NCBI GenBank assembly: GCA_008107755.1 | Contig: VIRH01000141.1 | Span: 62,001 to 126,000 of the forward strand | Source: Rhodobacterales bacterium | Lineage (GTDB): Bacteria > Pseudomonadota > Alphaproteobacteria > Rhizobiales > Stappiaceae | DNA length: 64,000 nucleotides | Reading direction: 5' to 3' | In this document: positions 62,680 through 64,000 of the stretch, in pieces | Position numbering within the stretch: position 1 is the stretch's first letter | How the letters are laid out: the number at the start of each line of letters is the position of its first letter | Position numbers and translations under genes: made by a program | Notes under the pieces: generated by a model | The model's input: the letters and a program-made list of their open reading frames with translations, nothing else | The model's database searches: none | Told to the model about the DNA's origin: nothing

Positions 62680-62766
62680 GGTTAACGCTCTTTAACCGGG
62701 CTTTCGGATTGCGTGCAACAAAGTCGTTGCAAAACGGCGGTTTTTCTGAATCGTTAAAATTTTAAC
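62680..62766. promoter_or_regulatory. TTAA palindromes upstream of the Hpt gene
   Basis: GGTTAA-N6-TTAACC (62680-62697) is a perfect inverted repeat, and GTTAAAATTTTAAC (62753-62766) is a perfect 14-bp palindrome. A further GTTAAC lies at 62780. They are in the 254-bp AT-rich gap in front of the Hpt gene, which contains no other gene. Confidence 0.4.
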
Positions 62767-62780
62767 TATCTGATTCGGTG

Positions 62781-63095
62781 TTAACGTTTATTCGTTTTTT
62801 GGCTTGCCGAGAGCACCTCGAATGCGGCAGGCGTCAGCTTGCACACTTGCCAGTCAGGCTTGATTGGGTTGGAAAACCAAGGCTCTGCCCACCCCGCGTC
62901 GATGCATGCGCGGATCGTTCGTGCTGGAATTTCACGTCCGTTGTCGTCGAAAAGAGGCAGCTTGCCACCGGGCTGCGAAAGCCCTTTCTGCAACCACCGC
63001 ATTTGCGGCGCTGACAGATTTCCCGTCTTGAGTGCAATCGCTCCGGTTGCTTTCTGAGCCGCTTTCAGAGGATCCGCATTCTTCGATTCAGGCAT
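62781..63095 (-). CDS. Small hypothetical protein
   Basis: A 104-residue basic protein with no recognised domain name. The stretch LPLFDDNGREIPARTIRACIDAGWAEPWF followed by NPIKPDWQVCKLTPAA looks like a winged-helix-type fold seen in small rhizobial proteins. It begins MPESKNADPLK and ends in a lysine/arginine-rich tail. A function cannot be given. Confidence 0.6.
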   Translation of the reverse strand: MPESKNADPLKAAQKATGAIALKTGNLSAPQMRWLQKGLSQPGGKLPLFDDNGREIPARTIRACIDAGWAEPWFSNPIKPDWQVCKLTPAAFEVLSASQKTNKR

Positions 63096-63377
63096 TGAGA
63101 CACCCCCCTAAGTGATTCAGGCCATTGCTGTTTCTTGTTCGTTAGGAGAGAGTGTGCCATTACAGAGAGTGATGCGGCAAGGTGGGGAGTGTACCGTGGA
63201 CAGAATGTTCCCGGTCGGTCAGCGGCGGCCCTCCTTTATTTAAGGTTCTGCGCAGTGCTTACCGCCAGGTAAAGCGACAGCGGGATCGGCGCATCCGGTA
63301 GATACGGTCATAGGCTGGCAGTTACAGCTTGCTGAAATTACCGGTGTGTAATGAGTACGGACGTGAGGCGACCCTAA
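63096..63377. other. Divergent intergenic region
   Basis: 282 bases between the small hypothetical gene and the large membrane protein gene. I see no gene and no clear promoter box. A weak GTGAGG lies about 11 bases before the ATG at 63378. Confidence 0.4.
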
Positions 63378-64000
63378 ATGGCAAATCCGACAAAGGCAAA
63401 AGATCCGGCCGAGGCGGCACTGTCTGCGGTTGAGGAAGCGCTGAAACTTGATTTCGGCGGCCCCGATACGGCAGCAAAGGAAACTGCCCCTGAAGCAAGC
63501 GTAGCCGCGGAAGCGGAACCGGCGCGCAGATCTCAGGCGGCGAGACAGGGAACCTCCGCGCGCGAAGAGCGTCAGGCAAGGCGGCGCGGCCGCGGCGGAC
63601 GCCCACCCGCAGCCAACGACGATCGCCGGAACATCGGCAATCTGATCTATTCCCTTCAGCGCCGCCCCTCCTCCGCACCTTTCTGGGGCGCCCTCGCGCT
63701 CAGCGCCGTCTGGGCGGCTCTCGGCAGCAGCCTCTTCATGTCGGCCTTCTCCGGCAAGGTGAACGCGATCACAGACGTGCAGAGCCTCATGGCTTCGCCG
63801 GAAATGATCCTCGCCGCCGTCGGCATCATCGTCCCCATCATCTTCTTCTTCATCATGGCCATGATGATCTGGCGCGCGCAGGAAATGCGCATTGTCGCCC
63901 GTGGCATGACCGAGGTTGCCCTGCGGTTGGCAGAACCGGAGGACATGGCCAAGGAATCCATCCTGAGCGTCGGCCAGGCCATTCGTCGCGAGGTCGCCGC
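63378..64000 (+). CDS. N terminus of a large membrane protein resembling growth-pole-ring (GPR) proteins
   Basis: The frame is open from ATG 63378 to the window edge, 207 codons, and continues beyond it. Residues 1-90 are Ala/Glu/Arg-rich with a basic RRRGRGGRPP segment. Two membrane helices follow at about 104-124 and 137-160 (FWGALALSAVWAALGSSLFM; MILAAVGIIVPIIFFFIMAM). Then comes RAQEMRIVARGMTEVALRLAEPE, then VGQAIRREVA. That last block closely recalls very large apolipoprotein-like proteins of Hyphomicrobiales, including the GPR protein of Agrobacterium, a polar-growth ring. The rest of the gene would be needed to confirm this. Confidence 0.55.
   Translation, partial: MANPTKAKDPAEAALSAVEEALKLDFGGPDTAAKETAPEASVAAEAEPARRSQAARQGTSAREERQARRRGRGGRPPAANDDRRNIGNLIYSLQRRPSSAPFWGALALSAVWAALGSSLFMSAFSGKVNAITDVQSLMASPEMILAAVGIIVPIIFFFIMAMMIWRAQEMRIVARGMTEVALRLAEPEDMAKESILSVGQAIRREVA

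Noticed and set aside
1..64000. Mobile elements, tRNA or rRNA genes, CRISPR arrays, toxin-antitoxin or defence genes
   Set aside because: I looked along both strands and found no transposase, integrase, cloverleaf, spaced repeats or defence-type domains.

Overview
The window reads as a chromosomal segment of a high-GC alphaproteobacterium. The combination of cckA, fliX, flbT, flaF, a DUF2336 gene, a MotE-like protein and an adrenodoxin-type ferredoxin points to the Hyphomicrobiales. The flagellins and the overall layout make a Stappiaceae-type marine bacterium (Roseibium/Labrenzia/Stappia) my best guess, but that is inference. I saw no tRNA, rRNA, CRISPR array, insertion sequence or phage module.

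Layout. 1-4023: a ribose-type sugar ABC transporter (end of the binding protein, fused ATPase, two permeases). 4103-10959: a LysR regulator divergent from an operon of a DUF1445 hydro-lyase, a three-part TRAP transporter, a DUF2848 protein and an amidase, probably for uptake and breakdown of an amide or cyclic amino-acid derivative. 11344-13899: the hybrid kinase CckA. 14051-52648: a large flagellar cluster in several blocks: flhB-fliR-fliQ-fliE-flgC-flgB (minus) divergent from fliO-fliP (plus); a DUF2336 gene; fliL-fliM-DUF6468-motE-like-giant TPR protein (minus) divergent from flgF-flgG-flgA-flgH (plus); a lytic transglycosylase, a cyclic-nucleotide phosphodiesterase and dksA; fliX (minus) divergent from flgI-flgJ-flgN-like; a FlaG-like gene; three flagellin genes; flbT-flaF; and flgE-flgK-flgL (minus). 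52947-58807: a MoxR ATPase, a secreted unknown protein, a SixA-like phosphatase, YcjX, YcjF and a CoxE/VWA protein. 58959-64000: UspA, an AraC regulator divergent from an MFS transporter, a [2Fe-2S] ferredoxin, a lone Hpt protein, a small unknown gene and the start of a large membrane protein resembling growth-pole-ring proteins.

The flagellar genes appear to be controlled in tiers that can be read in the DNA. TTAA-N7-TTAA boxes of the CtrA type lie upstream of flgB and the second flagellin, with one-mismatch versions before the third flagellin and between fliL and flgF. CckA, the kinase that feeds CtrA, is encoded next door. Sigma-54 type -24/-12 promoters lie upstream of flgF, flgI and flgE. 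A GGCAA-N3-TTGCC palindrome sits about 85-110 bp upstream of the first two, a degenerate one sits at the same distance from the third, and another copy sits directly before flgB. This fits a FliX/FlbD-like checkpoint: fliX is present, flbD is not in the window. Finally, the leaders of flagellins 1 and 2 each carry two hairpins with AGGA(A) loops whose stems differ in sequence but keep pairing. That suggests an RNA switch, possibly read by FlbT, which is encoded just downstream.

The most unusual items are these flagellin leader hairpins, the shared palindrome with sigma-54 promoters, the 119-bp flbT/flaF overlap, the 661-residue FliO with a very long disordered tail, the repeat-bearing N terminus of FliM, and the 1452-residue periplasmic TPR protein in the motor operon.
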